From Enterococcus hulanensis (GTDB lineage: Bacteria; Bacillota; Bacilli; Lactobacillales; Enterococcaceae): DNA of 64,000 bases. This document shows positions 49,281 through 58,242 of this stretch, in pieces. Every line of letters begins with the position of its first letter. The stretch's first letter is position 1. The position numbers were made by a program, and so were the translations under genes. The stretch covers positions 62,001 through 126,000 of the forward strand of contig NZ_BJED01000002.1 of the NCBI RefSeq assembly GCF_005405485.1. Reading direction: 5' to 3'. Below the pieces are notes generated by a model. The model was not told the DNA's origin, did no database searches, and was given only the letters and a program-made list of their open reading frames with translations.

Positions 49281-49283
49281 AGC
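49248..49283. repeat. Short palindromic copy of the dispersed repeat
   Basis: GCTGCGCGAACTCGCT pairs with AGCTAGTTCGTGAAGC (two mismatches, one G-T) around CAAA; the right arm is the reverse complement of GCTTCACGAACTAGCT in the full element at 37489. It forms the 3' end of the gene at 48858. Confidence 0.75.
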
Positions 49284-49316
49284 CGGACCGTGAAAACTCT
49301 GATTTAAGTTGAACAC

Positions 49317-49357
49317 AAAAGATCATCCTCCCAACTAAGGCAGGATGAGCTTTTTTA
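49317..49357. terminator. Terminator between convergent genes
   Basis: TCATCCT pairs with AGGATGA with partly paired flanks, A run before and T run after. Confidence 0.75.
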
Positions 49358-50089
49358 TTTTCGGGTATTTCCGGCTAAATATTTTCTACAGCGCTGATAA
49401 CTCGCCAAAACATTCTCTGGCACGTCCACATGCGGGATAAAGTTGGCGCCCTTTGGCCCATAGCCTTCGCCATCATCATTCAATCGCCGAATCTCGCCAA
49501 TGACTAAGGATAAGAAATAATCGGCTTCCCACCAGCTGTCCATTTCACTATTTTCAAAATGGGGACGGGTATCGAAATCAATCAGCTTTGGTTGTTCAAA
49601 AAAGAGCGGTTGAATCGCCGATAACGGCAACCCCCATTCTTTACTGAAGGTGACATGGGAGCGCTTCTGCACTAACGGGTCTTGAACCAGCCAAAAATTT
49701 TTCGGTGCATCTTGAGTGAACAGCTCATAAGAGAAGCGGGCATTTTCTCCCGTATTGGTTGATTTCTTTTCTAATAGTAAAGTAAGCTCGCGAGTACAGT
49801 GATGCAAAAAGATTTCCTGCGTAATTTCCGCTTCCGAAAGCTGAGGCCATTCTGGTCGAACCAGTTCCGGACACATTTTCTTACAATTTGCGATCAGCGG
49901 TGCCGTGCCATGCCCGATTCCGCCGACAAAAATGACGCGTTGAATCTCAGCTTCCGTTTCACAAAATTTCGCAGCAGAAACAATCAAATGAGGCAGGCTG
50001 TTGCCAGCTATCAGCAGTGTATCAGAGTGAAAATCAGGATTAGCCTGAACCGTCGTCAGATAATCCACCAGTGTCGCAAAATCAGACAT
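49355..50089 (-). CDS. YdcF/DUF218-like protein
   Basis: 244 residues without signal peptide. DTLLIAGNSLPHLIVSAAKFC, RVIFVGGIGHGT, a short Ser/Thr stretch SYELFTQDAPKNFWLVQDPLVQKRS and the late WWEADYFLSLVIGEIRRLNDDGEGYGPKG match the soluble branch of the DUF218 (YdcF) family, which may bind S-adenosylmethionine or nucleotides; no reaction is firmly known. AAGGAGG lies 5 nt before ATG. The longer in-frame reading has no ribosome site. Confidence 0.82.
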   Translation of the reverse strand: MSDFATLVDYLTTVQANPDFHSDTLLIAGNSLPHLIVSAAKFCETEAEIQRVIFVGGIGHGTAPLIANCKKMCPELVRPEWPQLSEAEITQEIFLHHCTRELTLLLEKKSTNTGENARFSYELFTQDAPKNFWLVQDPLVQKRSHVTFSKEWGLPLSAIQPLFFEQPKLIDFDTRPHFENSEMDSWWEADYFLSLVIGEIRRLNDDGEGYGPKGANFIPHVDVPENVLASYQRCRKYLAGNTRK

Positions 50090-50152
50090 AATTGCCTCCT
50101 TAAATTCAAGTTGAAATATTCTCCTATATAATAGTAGCAAAATTTTCAGCAG

Positions 50153-50183
50153 AAAAAAACTGTCGGTCAAATTTACCGACAGC
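50153..50183 (-). terminator. Terminator of the gene ending at 50187
   Basis: CTGTCGGT pairs with ACCGACAG around a 7-nt loop, with a T run on the minus strand. Confidence 0.9.
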
Positions 50184-50186
50184 AGG

Positions 50187-50447
50187 TTAGAATAAATACC
50201 GAATAAAAAAGAAAATACATAAGGCAAAAAGGACAACAGAGACTGTCAACCAGCTTTTCTGTTTGAGCCAAAGGAATTTCCCGTAACAAAAGGCGGCGGC
50301 GGCACCGGTAAAGAGACTAAACAGATCCATGACTTCGCGATCATCGATCACGCGCGCGAGCATTAAGATGCTGAAAAGAATCATACTGAAAATGCCGGCC
50401 GTGGCTAGCGCCAAATCCGTGCTGGTCTGTTTTCTTTCCTTTTCCAT
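50187..50447 (-). CDS. Small three-helix membrane protein
   Basis: 86 residues: a basic N-terminus, then hydrophobic helices at about 12-32, 43-60 and 66-84, with a charged DDRE loop. Family not recognised. GGAGGGCAAC lies before ATG. It is separated from the downstream DUF218 gene by a terminator. Confidence 0.7.
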   Translation of the reverse strand: MEKERKQTSTDLALATAGIFSMILFSILMLARVIDDREVMDLFSLFTGAAAAFCYGKFLWLKQKSWLTVSVVLFALCIFFFIRYLF

Positions 50448-50522
50448 GCGTTGCCCTCCATTCCATAGATTAAGCCCTCAAGCTAATTTTAAAGTTAATT
50501 CCGAGTTAAAAATTTGCTCTTT

Positions 50523-50618
50523 TTAAGCTTTAATCGCCTTTAAATTAAGCAAAATCGGGTCAATATCACGAGTAGTGTTGTTTTTATTATAAATGAATCC
50601 GATTACAAAGTCACGCAT
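50523..50618 (-). CDS. Possible 31-residue peptide
   Basis: The frame begins MRDFVIGFIYNKNNTT and ends NLKAIKA, with AAGGAG 11 nt and AGGTG 5 nt before ATG. It lies in a 398-nt gap (50448-50845) that otherwise holds only AT-rich sequence. The good ribosome site is the only support; no family and no clear terminator are seen. Confidence 0.3.
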   Translation of the reverse strand: MRDFVIGFIYNKNNTTRDIDPILLNLKAIKA

Positions 50619-50845
50619 ATCCGCACCTACTCCTTAATAAAATAGTTATTTTTTGAATCGTTGTCAGAAATGCGCATTCTTTTTGGTATAAATCACTGAT
50701 TATTAGTGTATACTGGATGAGTGAAAGTTGCTGTATTAATCGATTGGTAAACGAATAAGGAACTCTTGATTGGTTCAAGTAATCGGAAAGAGCAGCTAGC
50801 AGGGAACTTAAAATAAAAAAAACATCGTATACGAGGAGTGAGAGT

Positions 50846-51460
50846 GTGACTCAATTTTATTTTGTTCGACATGGAAAAACGGAAATTAATGCGGAAGGTC
50901 GCTTCAATGGAGGAACAGTTGATTCTCCATTGATCCCATCTGGTGTAGAAGCAACGCAGCGAATGGCCCAACACTTGAAAACTACCCCATTTGATCTAGC
51001 CTTGACTTCGCCGCAAATGCGGGCGCAAACGACTGCGAAAATCATTCTGGCGGAAAATGTACAGGCACCGGAATTGACGATCGTCGAAGATTTGCGTGAA
51101 ATGCGTCTAGGCGATTGGGATGGTCAAAAGATCGATGAGATCACAGCAGCCTATCCCGAAGATTTGAAAAATTATCGGACCCGTCCGGATTTGTTTGCCG
51201 CCGAGAAATTTCACGCGGAACCTTATACCAGTTTGATCACTCGAAGTACTAAGGTGATCGAAGAGGTAGCAAAGACACATCCGAATAAAAAGGTCTTGGT
51301 AGTTAGTCATGGAATTTTGCTGGTGGCATTATTGAATACGCTAAAAGGTGTGCCGTTAGCAAAAATTCGCGAGAGTGGAATCGTCGATAATTCGAGTTTG
51401 ACGATTTTAACCTATTCAAAAGAGAAAACAAACATTGAAACATGGGGTCAAACCTTTTAG
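50846..51460 (+). CDS. Histidine phosphatase family protein (phosphoglycerate-mutase-like)
   Basis: 204 residues. FVRHGKTEIN carries the RHG motif with the phospho-His, followed by LTSPQMRAQTTA, LREMRLGDWDG (acidic catalytic residue) and VLVVSHGILLVALL with the second catalytic His. It is a broad phosphatase rather than a glycolytic mutase, judging by size and lack of the mutase loop. The GTG start follows GAGGAGTG. Monocistronic. Confidence 0.92.
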   Translation: MTQFYFVRHGKTEINAEGRFNGGTVDSPLIPSGVEATQRMAQHLKTTPFDLALTSPQMRAQTTAKIILAENVQAPELTIVEDLREMRLGDWDGQKIDEITAAYPEDLKNYRTRPDLFAAEKFHAEPYTSLITRSTKVIEEVAKTHPNKKVLVVSHGILLVALLNTLKGVPLAKIRESGIVDNSSLTILTYSKEKTNIETWGQTF

Positions 51461-51462
51461 TG

Positions 51463-51511
51463 AATAAGCTGAGCATATAATGGCAGAAATGTCATTGTAT
51501 GCTTATTTTTT
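51463..51511 (+). terminator. Terminator after 51460
   Basis: AATAAGC and GAGCATATAATG pair with CATTGTATGC and GCTTATT, followed by T residues. Confidence 0.8.
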
Positions 51512-51914
51512 TGATTCGGGAAATCTACTTTATGGTTTTTTCGTTAGTTTTCGGACATTTACAAAAAGAACTAGTTAATTCTTGAATCTGTTTTTGGCAG
51601 AAGGTCCATGTAATCGTTTTAGTTATTTTCGGACTTTTTTATTCTGTTAAAAATAATAAAAATTAACATTTGATCATCAAGCGGAAATCGACTGAATCGC
51701 TTAATTTTTGCTTATAAGTGATTGAATAAAAGACAATCATCCGTGAAGGCCGTCTTATTAATCGAGCGAAAATGGATAGGAGTTATAAATAACTTTTAAA
51801 AGACTTTTTGGCGTTTTTTGCTAAAGTGTTTTTTTATTTAGCAGGAGAAAAAGACGTTAAGAGATAAAAGAACAGACTTTTTACTGAGAGTAAGTCTCTG
51901 CAAATGAATAAAAG
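51512..51914. other. AT-rich stretch without gene
   Basis: About 400 nt with several TTTTTCGGAC-like short repeats (51551, 51632) and poly-T/poly-A runs. No frame with a start and ribosome site was found on either strand. Confidence 0.5.
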
Positions 51915-51950
51915 CTAAAAAAAGTCCATCAATTTTCTAATTGATGGACT
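51915..51950 (-). terminator. Terminator of the GyrI-like gene
   Basis: AGTCCATCAA pairs with TTGATGGACT around an 8-nt loop, with a T run on the minus strand. Confidence 0.88.
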
Positions 51951-51976
51951 CTCATTTTATTTTAATTTTGATTCGG

Positions 51977-52471
51977 TCATTCTGTAAGTGATGCTTTTCG
52001 TTTTAAGCGATAAGTCAATTCGATCATGGTTTCTTGATCCTCTAATGGTACGGAGGCATCCGTCAGGAAGTATTCATAGCTGCGGAAGGTGAAGATTCCA
52101 TTTTCTTGCTTGATGGCATCGATTAATTCCTTATAAGAATCCGTCAAATCATCATAGTCACCGACATAGAGTGTTCGGACTGCTTGATAGCCGGGCAGGA
52201 CATAGCTTTGGAATTTTTCTGTTGAAGGAATTTCCTTATTAATAGGAAAGCCGATTTCGACAGCTAAGAGTTCATCTCTAGCTTGGCCAGTCTCATCTAG
52301 GTTCAAATAAGAAATAAATGGTGTCCCAACAAGCTCAGCTTCATTTTTTTGAATATATTCTAACAGGTCTACAAAAGAGGTTCCGATGTAATTTGGTAAA
52401 TGTTCATGTGAAATATGTGTGGACATCGAAACGATCGTTTGTGCTGGTTTAGTGATCTTCTCAATCTGCAT
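51977..52471 (-). CDS. GyrI-like effector-binding domain protein
   Basis: 164 residues made of a single GyrI-like/SHV small-molecule-binding domain: two pseudo-repeats with IGTSFVDLLEYIQKNEAELVGTPFISYLN and VLPGYQAVRTLYVGDYDDLTDSYKELIDAI, FRSYEYFLTD near the end. Stand-alone domains of this kind bind hydrophobic ligands or act as hydrolases of cyclopropane toxins. The start at the second ATG is chosen because GGGGG lies 6 nt upstream. Confidence 0.85.
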   Translation of the reverse strand: MQIEKITKPAQTIVSMSTHISHEHLPNYIGTSFVDLLEYIQKNEAELVGTPFISYLNLDETGQARDELLAVEIGFPINKEIPSTEKFQSYVLPGYQAVRTLYVGDYDDLTDSYKELIDAIKQENGIFTFRSYEYFLTDASVPLEDQETMIELTYRLKRKASLTE

Positions 52472-52539
52472 AGTCATCCCCCGTTTCTAAAACTCCTACG
52501 CTGATTGTAACAAGGAATGAAATCGAATACAAATACGAG

Positions 52540-53505
52540 CTATTTTTCCTGCGGGGAGAAGCCTCTGACCTGTCCATGCTGGTTCAAATAATTAAAGAAA
52601 ATAGGAAACAAATCAACATCGGCCTTATCCAAGCGTTCTTTGGCTTCCAGACGTTGCCAGGTCTTAGCTGAAACGCCTTTTTCTAATCGCTTTTTGGCTT
52701 GCTCAATGGTTGGTTCGCGTTGATAAACCACCCGATTCAGCAATTCCCCTTTAGCATATAAGTAGCAGTAATAAACGCCGTCTTCCGGCAATATGCCGAC
52801 AAAGGTTTGATTTTGCATGATCTGGATCAGCTGTTTATTGCGCCGCAAAAAGCGCTGAACGGTCAAATAGTTATTCCACCATTGCGCAGAGGCTTCATAA
52901 TCGTGGCGCTCACTGGCAGCCTGCACCCGCTGATCGATCCGCGTAAGCAGGGCGGTGGACTGACCTAAAAGCGTCGCCTTAATCTCTTGTATCCGCAGGT
53001 CAAACTCTGCTTCAGGAGAAATTTCGTCATAGTTTTTAACGATGCCCGCTACGTATTTCAACGGTCCGTCTAAGCGATACGTACTATTAATGATCTCTTT
53101 CAATTCCTGGATCTTGCTTTGTTTATAGAAGGGACCAATCACTAAGCCTTCCTCAGACCACTCGCTTAGGACTTTCAGGTAGGGAGCTTTATCAATAAAT
53201 TGAAAATAGCCGTAGCCTTCGTAGTAATTCATCATTCGATTGTAACGTGGGCGAATTTGATGAATTAAATGGCATTCTAATAAGAGAGCATCGAATTCTG
53301 TTGCCGCTAACTCATAATCAAAGTCAGCAATCCAGCGAACCATCTCTTGAACTTTACGTGAATGCTGCTTGTTTTGAATAAAGTAGGAACCGACCCGCTG
53401 CTTCAAATTTTTGGCCTTTCCAACGTAGATAATCTCCCCGCGACTGTTTTTCATCTTATAGATTCCAGGGGTTTTTGGCAGATTCTTAATTTTCTCTTTT
53501 AGCAT
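52540..53505 (-). CDS. GIY-YIG nuclease, UvrC-N/Cho-like
   Basis: 321 residues. The GIY-YIG domain (GIYKMKNSRGEIIYVGKAKNLKQRV, with the catalytic Arg, Tyr and later Glu in ATEFDALLLECHLIHQIRPRYN) is as in the N-terminal half of UvrC. A middle helical region with a possible UvrB-binding segment (ALLTRIDQRVQAASERHDYEAS, like UvrC's UVR motif) follows. The C-terminal RNase H and HhH domains of UvrC are missing. This equals the Cho architecture, which makes alternative 3' incisions in nucleotide excision repair. GAGGTG precedes ATG. Confidence 0.88.
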   Translation of the reverse strand: MLKEKIKNLPKTPGIYKMKNSRGEIIYVGKAKNLKQRVGSYFIQNKQHSRKVQEMVRWIADFDYELAATEFDALLLECHLIHQIRPRYNRMMNYYEGYGYFQFIDKAPYLKVLSEWSEEGLVIGPFYKQSKIQELKEIINSTYRLDGPLKYVAGIVKNYDEISPEAEFDLRIQEIKATLLGQSTALLTRIDQRVQAASERHDYEASAQWWNNYLTVQRFLRRNKQLIQIMQNQTFVGILPEDGVYYCYLYAKGELLNRVVYQREPTIEQAKKRLEKGVSAKTWQRLEAKERLDKADVDLFPIFFNYLNQHGQVRGFSPQEK

Positions 53506-53749
53506 ATGAGCACCTCATTTGTTTGATTCGACAAAAAAGATTTTTAAACAACTTTTAAAAGGACTGTTCCAGAATCAATTTTTTTAGATTTTTGAAAATA
53601 ATTGAAAAGTAGGTGTTTTTGGTCTATTCTCTGAAAAAATAATCTAAAATATCAAGAAATGCAGTTCTTTAACAATGACCTGCCATTTCTATTGTGTTAT
53701 AATTAATTACGTTAAGAAAGCAATGAGAGAGAGAATGGAGAGATGTTAA

Positions 53750-55333
53750 ATGTCAAATAAAGTTTTAACCCGACGTGAACTGCGTCAACAAAAACGACAG
53801 AAGACCCCTAACTATCGCTATCTAAAAAAAGGGTCGGCTGTGGTAGGTACAGCCTTAGTGGCGGTCTCGGTAGCGGCACCACTGCTAAACACACATGAGG
53901 TAGAGGCTGTTGAAGGCAAAACGACTGCAACTACATCAAATGTTGATAAGAAAGCTTTTATCAATGAGATTTCAAATGAAATCAAACCGTTAGCTGAAAA
54001 ACATGACCTTTACGCTTCAATTATGATTGCACAAGCTATCATTGAAAGTGATTGGGGCCAAACCGATTACGCGCAAGCGCCTTATTACAATCTATTTGGT
54101 TTAGAAGGTCAATATCAAGGCAAATCTGCAATGTTAGACAAGAAGAACGCAGAAACCGGCCAAACTGAAAAGAAAGAAATGAAACAATATGGTTCTTATA
54201 AAGAAGCAATCCAAGACTATATTGAAATCATTAAGACAACTTCTCGCGACGGCAATGAAAACTACTTTAGCGGAACTTGGCGCAGTAACGCCAAAGACTA
54301 CCAAACAGCAGCTGCTGCATTGGAAGGCCGCTTCAATGGTGATCAAGACTACGTTCAAAAATTAGTTTCAACCATTCAAGAGAACGATTTAACTAGCTAC
54401 GATGCAACTGAACCAGTGACACCGCCAGTAGCACAACCAGCTGTTGAAACACCAGCACAGCCAACAGAATATACTGTTCAATCTGGTGACACGGTTAATT
54501 CTATCACGAATCAATTTGAGATTGGTGTTCAAGAATTTACTGATTGGAACAACATCATTGAAAATAACATCTATGCTGGCCAAAATGTAGTTGTTGGCAA
54601 CGGCGCCGTAACCGAAGCACCAGCTGAAGAAGTGACTCCTGTTACTCCAGCAACAACTGTTGATACGACACCAGTGGTTGATCAGACTGTAGCTGATACT
54701 GCAACGCAGGATGTAACACCAGTACCAGAAACACAAGTGGTGACTCCAGATGTAGTTCAAAATGATCAAACAGCTCCAACCGTTCAGGAAGAACAGGCAC
54801 CTGCTCAAGAAGAGCAAGCGATTCAAACACCTGCTCCGGAAACACAAGTAACAACACCGGAAAAACAACCTGAACAAGAGCAGCAAACACAGCAAGATCA
54901 GACTCAACAACAAACAACACAGCAAGACCAAACACAGCAAACGACTACTGATCAAACAACTCAAACGACTGAAGCTTCTCGGGGAGAACAAATCGTTAAC
55001 GAAGCTGAAAAATATATCGGCACACCATATGTATGGGGTGGAAAAGATACTAGCGGCTTTGACTGTTCTGGTCTTACTCAATATGTTTACAAACAAGTAA
55101 CTGGACAAGATATCGGTGTTTGGACGGTTGCACAAGAATCGTCAGGTACACAAATCGATGTCAACCAAGCACAGCAAGGCGATCTATTATTCTGGGGCGA
55201 CCAAGGATCAAGCTACCACGTAGCGATCTCAGCAGGGGGCGACCAATACATTCACGCACCGCAACCAGGTGAAAACGTGAAATACGGTTCAACTCAATAT
55301 TACGCACCAGACTTCGGTGTCCGCGTATACTAA
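53750..55333 (+). CDS. Peptidoglycan hydrolase: GH73 glucosaminidase + LysM + NlpC/P60
   Basis: 527 residues. A basic tail with a signal-like hydrophobic segment (about 29-45) is followed by a GH73 domain (about 66-215; SIMIAQAIIESDWGQT with E99 the likely acid), a LysM domain (239-283, YTVQSGDTVNSITNQF), a long Pro/Thr/Gln-rich linker (about 285-410), and an NlpC/P60 endopeptidase (about 411-527) with FDCSGLT cysteine, SSYHVAIS histidine and YIHAPQ. It can cut both glycan strands and peptide stems. GGAGAG lies before ATG. Probably secreted and wall-bound through LysM. Confidence 0.93.
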   Translation: MSNKVLTRRELRQQKRQKTPNYRYLKKGSAVVGTALVAVSVAAPLLNTHEVEAVEGKTTATTSNVDKKAFINEISNEIKPLAEKHDLYASIMIAQAIIESDWGQTDYAQAPYYNLFGLEGQYQGKSAMLDKKNAETGQTEKKEMKQYGSYKEAIQDYIEIIKTTSRDGNENYFSGTWRSNAKDYQTAAAALEGRFNGDQDYVQKLVSTIQENDLTSYDATEPVTPPVAQPAVETPAQPTEYTVQSGDTVNSITNQFEIGVQEFTDWNNIIENNIYAGQNVVVGNGAVTEAPAEEVTPVTPATTVDTTPVVDQTVADTATQDVTPVPETQVVTPDVVQNDQTAPTVQEEQAPAQEEQAIQTPAPETQVTTPEKQPEQEQQTQQDQTQQQTTQQDQTQQTTTDQTTQTTEASRGEQIVNEAEKYIGTPYVWGGKDTSGFDCSGLTQYVYKQVTGQDIGVWTVAQESSGTQIDVNQAQQGDLLFWGDQGSSYHVAISAGGDQYIHAPQPGENVKYGSTQYYAPDFGVRVY

Positions 55334-55344
55334 AATTAACTTAA

Positions 55345-55396
55345 AAATAATATCCAAGGAGACTTTGAAACATTTAGTCTGCTTGGGTATTTTTTT
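55345..55396 (+). terminator. Terminator of the peptidoglycan hydrolase gene
   Basis: AATATCCAAGGAGACT pairs with AGTCTGCTTGGGTATT (mismatches in the middle) followed by a T run. Confidence 0.85.
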
Positions 55397-55462
55397 ATTG
55401 CATGGTAGAAATAATGTTCGTTAAAATTAGGAAAAGACATTTTTAATTGAGGGGGAGGAATC

Positions 55463-55990
55463 GTGAGAAAAAAGCAACTAGAAACCGATCGTTTATTTTT
55501 TTCTAATTGGACAGAAGAAGATAAAGATCTGGCGGAAAAGCTATGGGGCGATGAAAAAGTCACGCACTTTATTACCAAAGATGGGCAATTGTCAAAAAGA
55601 CAAGTGCTTCAGCGATTAGCATTAGAAATTGAAAGTCAAAAGGCTTTTGGTTTTCAATATTGGCCGCTTTTTCTAAAGGAGACTGAAGAGTTTGTCGGTT
55701 GCTGCGGCTTGCATACTTATGATCTAGAAAATCGGATAGCCGAGCTGGGCTTTCACTTAGTGCCGTCAGCGTGGGGAAAAGGCTTTGCCGAAGAGGCAGC
55801 GAAAGGTGTAATCAATTATGCGGCAACCCAAACAGATTTAACGGCTTTATTTGCCGGCCATCATCCGGAGAATCAGGCTTCGGAGAAATTATTAAAAAAA
55901 CTCGGTTTTCAATTTCAGTCGAAGAGTTATTATGAGCCGACAGGGCTAGAGCATCCGTCGTATCTATTAAAATTAACAACGATCAATTAG
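55463..55990 (+). CDS. GNAT-family N-acetyltransferase (RimJ/RimL type)
   Basis: 175 residues: LETDRLFFSNWTEEDKDLAEKLWGD, GFHLVPSAWGKGFAEEAAKGVI with the WGKGFA acetyl-CoA loop, and GHHPENQASEKLLKKLGFQF. This is the Acetyltransf_3/RimL layout, with targets ranging from ribosomal proteins to small amines. The GTG start has GAGG 6-7 nt upstream. Confidence 0.9.
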   Translation: MRKKQLETDRLFFSNWTEEDKDLAEKLWGDEKVTHFITKDGQLSKRQVLQRLALEIESQKAFGFQYWPLFLKETEEFVGCCGLHTYDLENRIAELGFHLVPSAWGKGFAEEAAKGVINYAATQTDLTALFAGHHPENQASEKLLKKLGFQFQSKSYYEPTGLEHPSYLLKLTTIN

Positions 55991-56082
55991 TTGATGAGGA
56001 GAAGTTTTCTCATCAGCTTTTTTGTTCGCTAATTTTCGAATTTGCTTAAATGCTATAATAAAATCAAAAAGAGGTGAGTGTG

Positions 56083-56739
56083 ATGGTCTATCAATTGAAT
56101 CATACTGAACATAAAATCTACAAGAAAATAATGAAAGCGATTGAGCAAGGGGAATTGCCGAAGCTGACGAAAGTAGCCGAAGAAAATTATGTTTCGACAA
56201 CTTACATTGTAAAATTAGCCAAAAAAATCGGCTATTCCGGGTTCAGTGAAATGATTTACGTCAATAAATATAAACAACGCTTAGGCAAGACACCTAATAA
56301 TGCAGAGATTGTCATGTTTGATACTGAGGAGGTTCAAAAGCTGGCAGCACTAATTAAGCAATTTTCAGATAAAATTATCTTTGTTTTCGGGATTGGCTAT
56401 TCGGCAATCGTGGCGGACTACCTGCAAAAGAAGCTTTCGAAGCTGGGTTTGTTTGTTAACAGCGGGTCGCCGATTGATATGACGATTCCTTATCAAGAAT
56501 ACTTAGTGATTTTTATCAGTAAAAGCGGAGAAACGGAGGATGTTTTAGAAATCGCCAAGAAGGTCAAATCCAATGTTTCTGTTTCGGTTCTCCTCACTGC
56601 AGCAGAAAAAAGTACAATTGGTACACATGTAACATATACTCAAGTTATCAATGCTGAACGCGAACCGAATGCCCCTGACTTGTTCGATAGCAAGTGTTTA
56701 GCTCTATTTGAGTACGTCCTGCTGGAGCTGGATAAGTAG
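56083..56739 (+). CDS. RpiR/SIS-type regulator
   Basis: 218 residues. An N-terminal HTH_6 domain (KIYKKIMKAIEQGELPKLTKVAEENYVSTTYIVKLAKKIGYSGFSEM) is followed by a SIS sugar-phosphate-binding domain (IIFVFGIGYSAIVADYLQKKL... VIFISKSGETEDVLEIAKKV). It probably senses a phospho-beta-glucoside and controls the GH4-EIIC genes that follow. AGAGGTG lies before ATG. An extended -10 TGCTATAAT lies at 56051-56059. Confidence 0.88.
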   Translation: MVYQLNHTEHKIYKKIMKAIEQGELPKLTKVAEENYVSTTYIVKLAKKIGYSGFSEMIYVNKYKQRLGKTPNNAEIVMFDTEEVQKLAALIKQFSDKIIFVFGIGYSAIVADYLQKKLSKLGLFVNSGSPIDMTIPYQEYLVIFISKSGETEDVLEIAKKVKSNVSVSVLLTAAEKSTIGTHVTYTQVINAEREPNAPDLFDSKCLALFEYVLLELDK

Positions 56740-56840
56740 TTACAATTATAACTGGTCTAAAAAAATTTAATCCTTCCTGCTGTTGTATAGTGAGTTCAGA
56801 TCCAAGAAAACATTGATACAAACAGGAAGGATGGAGTCAG

Positions 56841-58232
56841 ATGAAAAAGTTTAATGTAGTATTTGTGGGCGGCGGAAGTACCTACACGCCCGACATGATG
56901 GAATTGATGTGTTTAGTGAAGGAAACATTTCCGGTGAAAAAAATCGTACTGTACGACAATGATGAAAAGCGCCAAGAGCCGATCGGTCAATATGGTGAAG
57001 TTTTATTCCGTGAGTATTATCCAGAATTAGAAGAATATGTTTATACGACGGATAAAGCGACCGCCTTCAAAGATATGGACTTTGCTTTTGTCCAAATTCG
57101 CGCAGGCGGCCTAAAGATGCGGGAGCAAGATGAAAAGATTCCATTGAAGTATGGAGTGATCGGTCAGGAAACGTGTGGACCTGGCGGCTTTGCTTACGGC
57201 ATTCGCAGTGTTTTGGCAATGAAAGAATTGATCGAGGATATTCGCAGCTATTCGCCAGATACGTGGATCTTAAATTATTCCAATCCGGCAGCGATCGTAG
57301 CCGAAGCGTGTAAGCTGTTGTTCCCAGATGACCACCGCATCATCAATATTTGTGATATGCCGATCGATATTATGGATGTGTTCTGTCCATTGGCTGATAA
57401 AAAACGTCAGGATGTTGAACCGCGCTACTTTGGCTTGAATCACTTTGGCTGGTTTACGGCGATGTATGACAAAGAAACTGGGGAAGATGTTCTGCCGACA
57501 ATATTGCAGGAATTATTGTCAGGAAACGCCAGCGACAAACTTGGATTTACCGCTAAAAATGATGATTATTGGAATTTCACCTTCAATCATCTCGAAAAAA
57601 TGGTCAAGGATTATCCTTACTCATTACCGAATACCTACATGCAGTATTATCTATACCCGCAGGAAATGGTGGAGCATAGCGATCCAAATTATACCCGTGC
57701 CAATTATGTGATGGATAATCGGAAAAAGAATGTGTTTGCTTATTGTCGTGAAATCGTCAAGCTGGGCAAAATGAAGGGCACCAAACATGATTTAGACCTG
57801 CGTTATGGCGAGAATGCTGATAATGAAAATGAAAAAGCCTCGGTTGCCAATAACGATGCACATGCCACCTATATTATCGAACTGGCTGAGAGCTTGGCAT
57901 ATAACAAGCATGATATTTTCTTATTAATGGTGAAAAATGAGGGTGTCATTCCAAACTTGGAAGAGGGTATGATGTTGGAAGTTGCTTGTCGGGTAGGTTC
58001 ATACGGAGCACAACCGCTGGCCTATGGTCCAGTGGGAACCTTTGAAAAAGGCCTATTAGAATCACAATATGCGTATGAAAAATTAACGGTGGAGGCAACA
58101 CTGGAAGGTTCTTATCAAAAATGTCTGCAGGCTTTAGTGGCTAATCGCACAGTTGTTGATACGGACTTAGCGAAGACGATCTTAGACGAATACATCGAGG
58201 CGAACGGACAGTATTTCCCAACATTCAGTTAG
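56841..58232 (+). CDS. GH4 6-phospho-beta-glucosidase
   Basis: 463 residues. The N-terminal Rossmann motif FVGGGSTYTPDMMELM binds NAD+; IGQETCGPGGFAYGIR, WILNYSNPAAIVAEA and NICDMPID with metal-binding Cys and the later FGLNHFGWFTAMYD (His ligand) are GH4 signatures. It cleaves phosphorylated cellobiose or other beta-glucosides by an NAD+/Mn2+-dependent redox mechanism. AGGAAGGA precedes ATG. EIIC follows 10 nt later in the same operon. Confidence 0.93.
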   Translation: MKKFNVVFVGGGSTYTPDMMELMCLVKETFPVKKIVLYDNDEKRQEPIGQYGEVLFREYYPELEEYVYTTDKATAFKDMDFAFVQIRAGGLKMREQDEKIPLKYGVIGQETCGPGGFAYGIRSVLAMKELIEDIRSYSPDTWILNYSNPAAIVAEACKLLFPDDHRIINICDMPIDIMDVFCPLADKKRQDVEPRYFGLNHFGWFTAMYDKETGEDVLPTILQELLSGNASDKLGFTAKNDDYWNFTFNHLEKMVKDYPYSLPNTYMQYYLYPQEMVEHSDPNYTRANYVMDNRKKNVFAYCREIVKLGKMKGTKHDLDLRYGENADNENEKASVANNDAHATYIIELAESLAYNKHDIFLLMVKNEGVIPNLEEGMMLEVACRVGSYGAQPLAYGPVGTFEKGLLESQYAYEKLTVEATLEGSYQKCLQALVANRTVVDTDLAKTILDEYIEANGQYFPTFS

Positions 58233-58242
58233 GAGGATTACA

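Noticed and set aside
54389-55135. 248-codon minus-strand frame
   Set aside because: Antisense shadow of the low-complexity linker of the peptidoglycan hydrolase, rich in Cys/Leu/Ser as expected from such a shadow.
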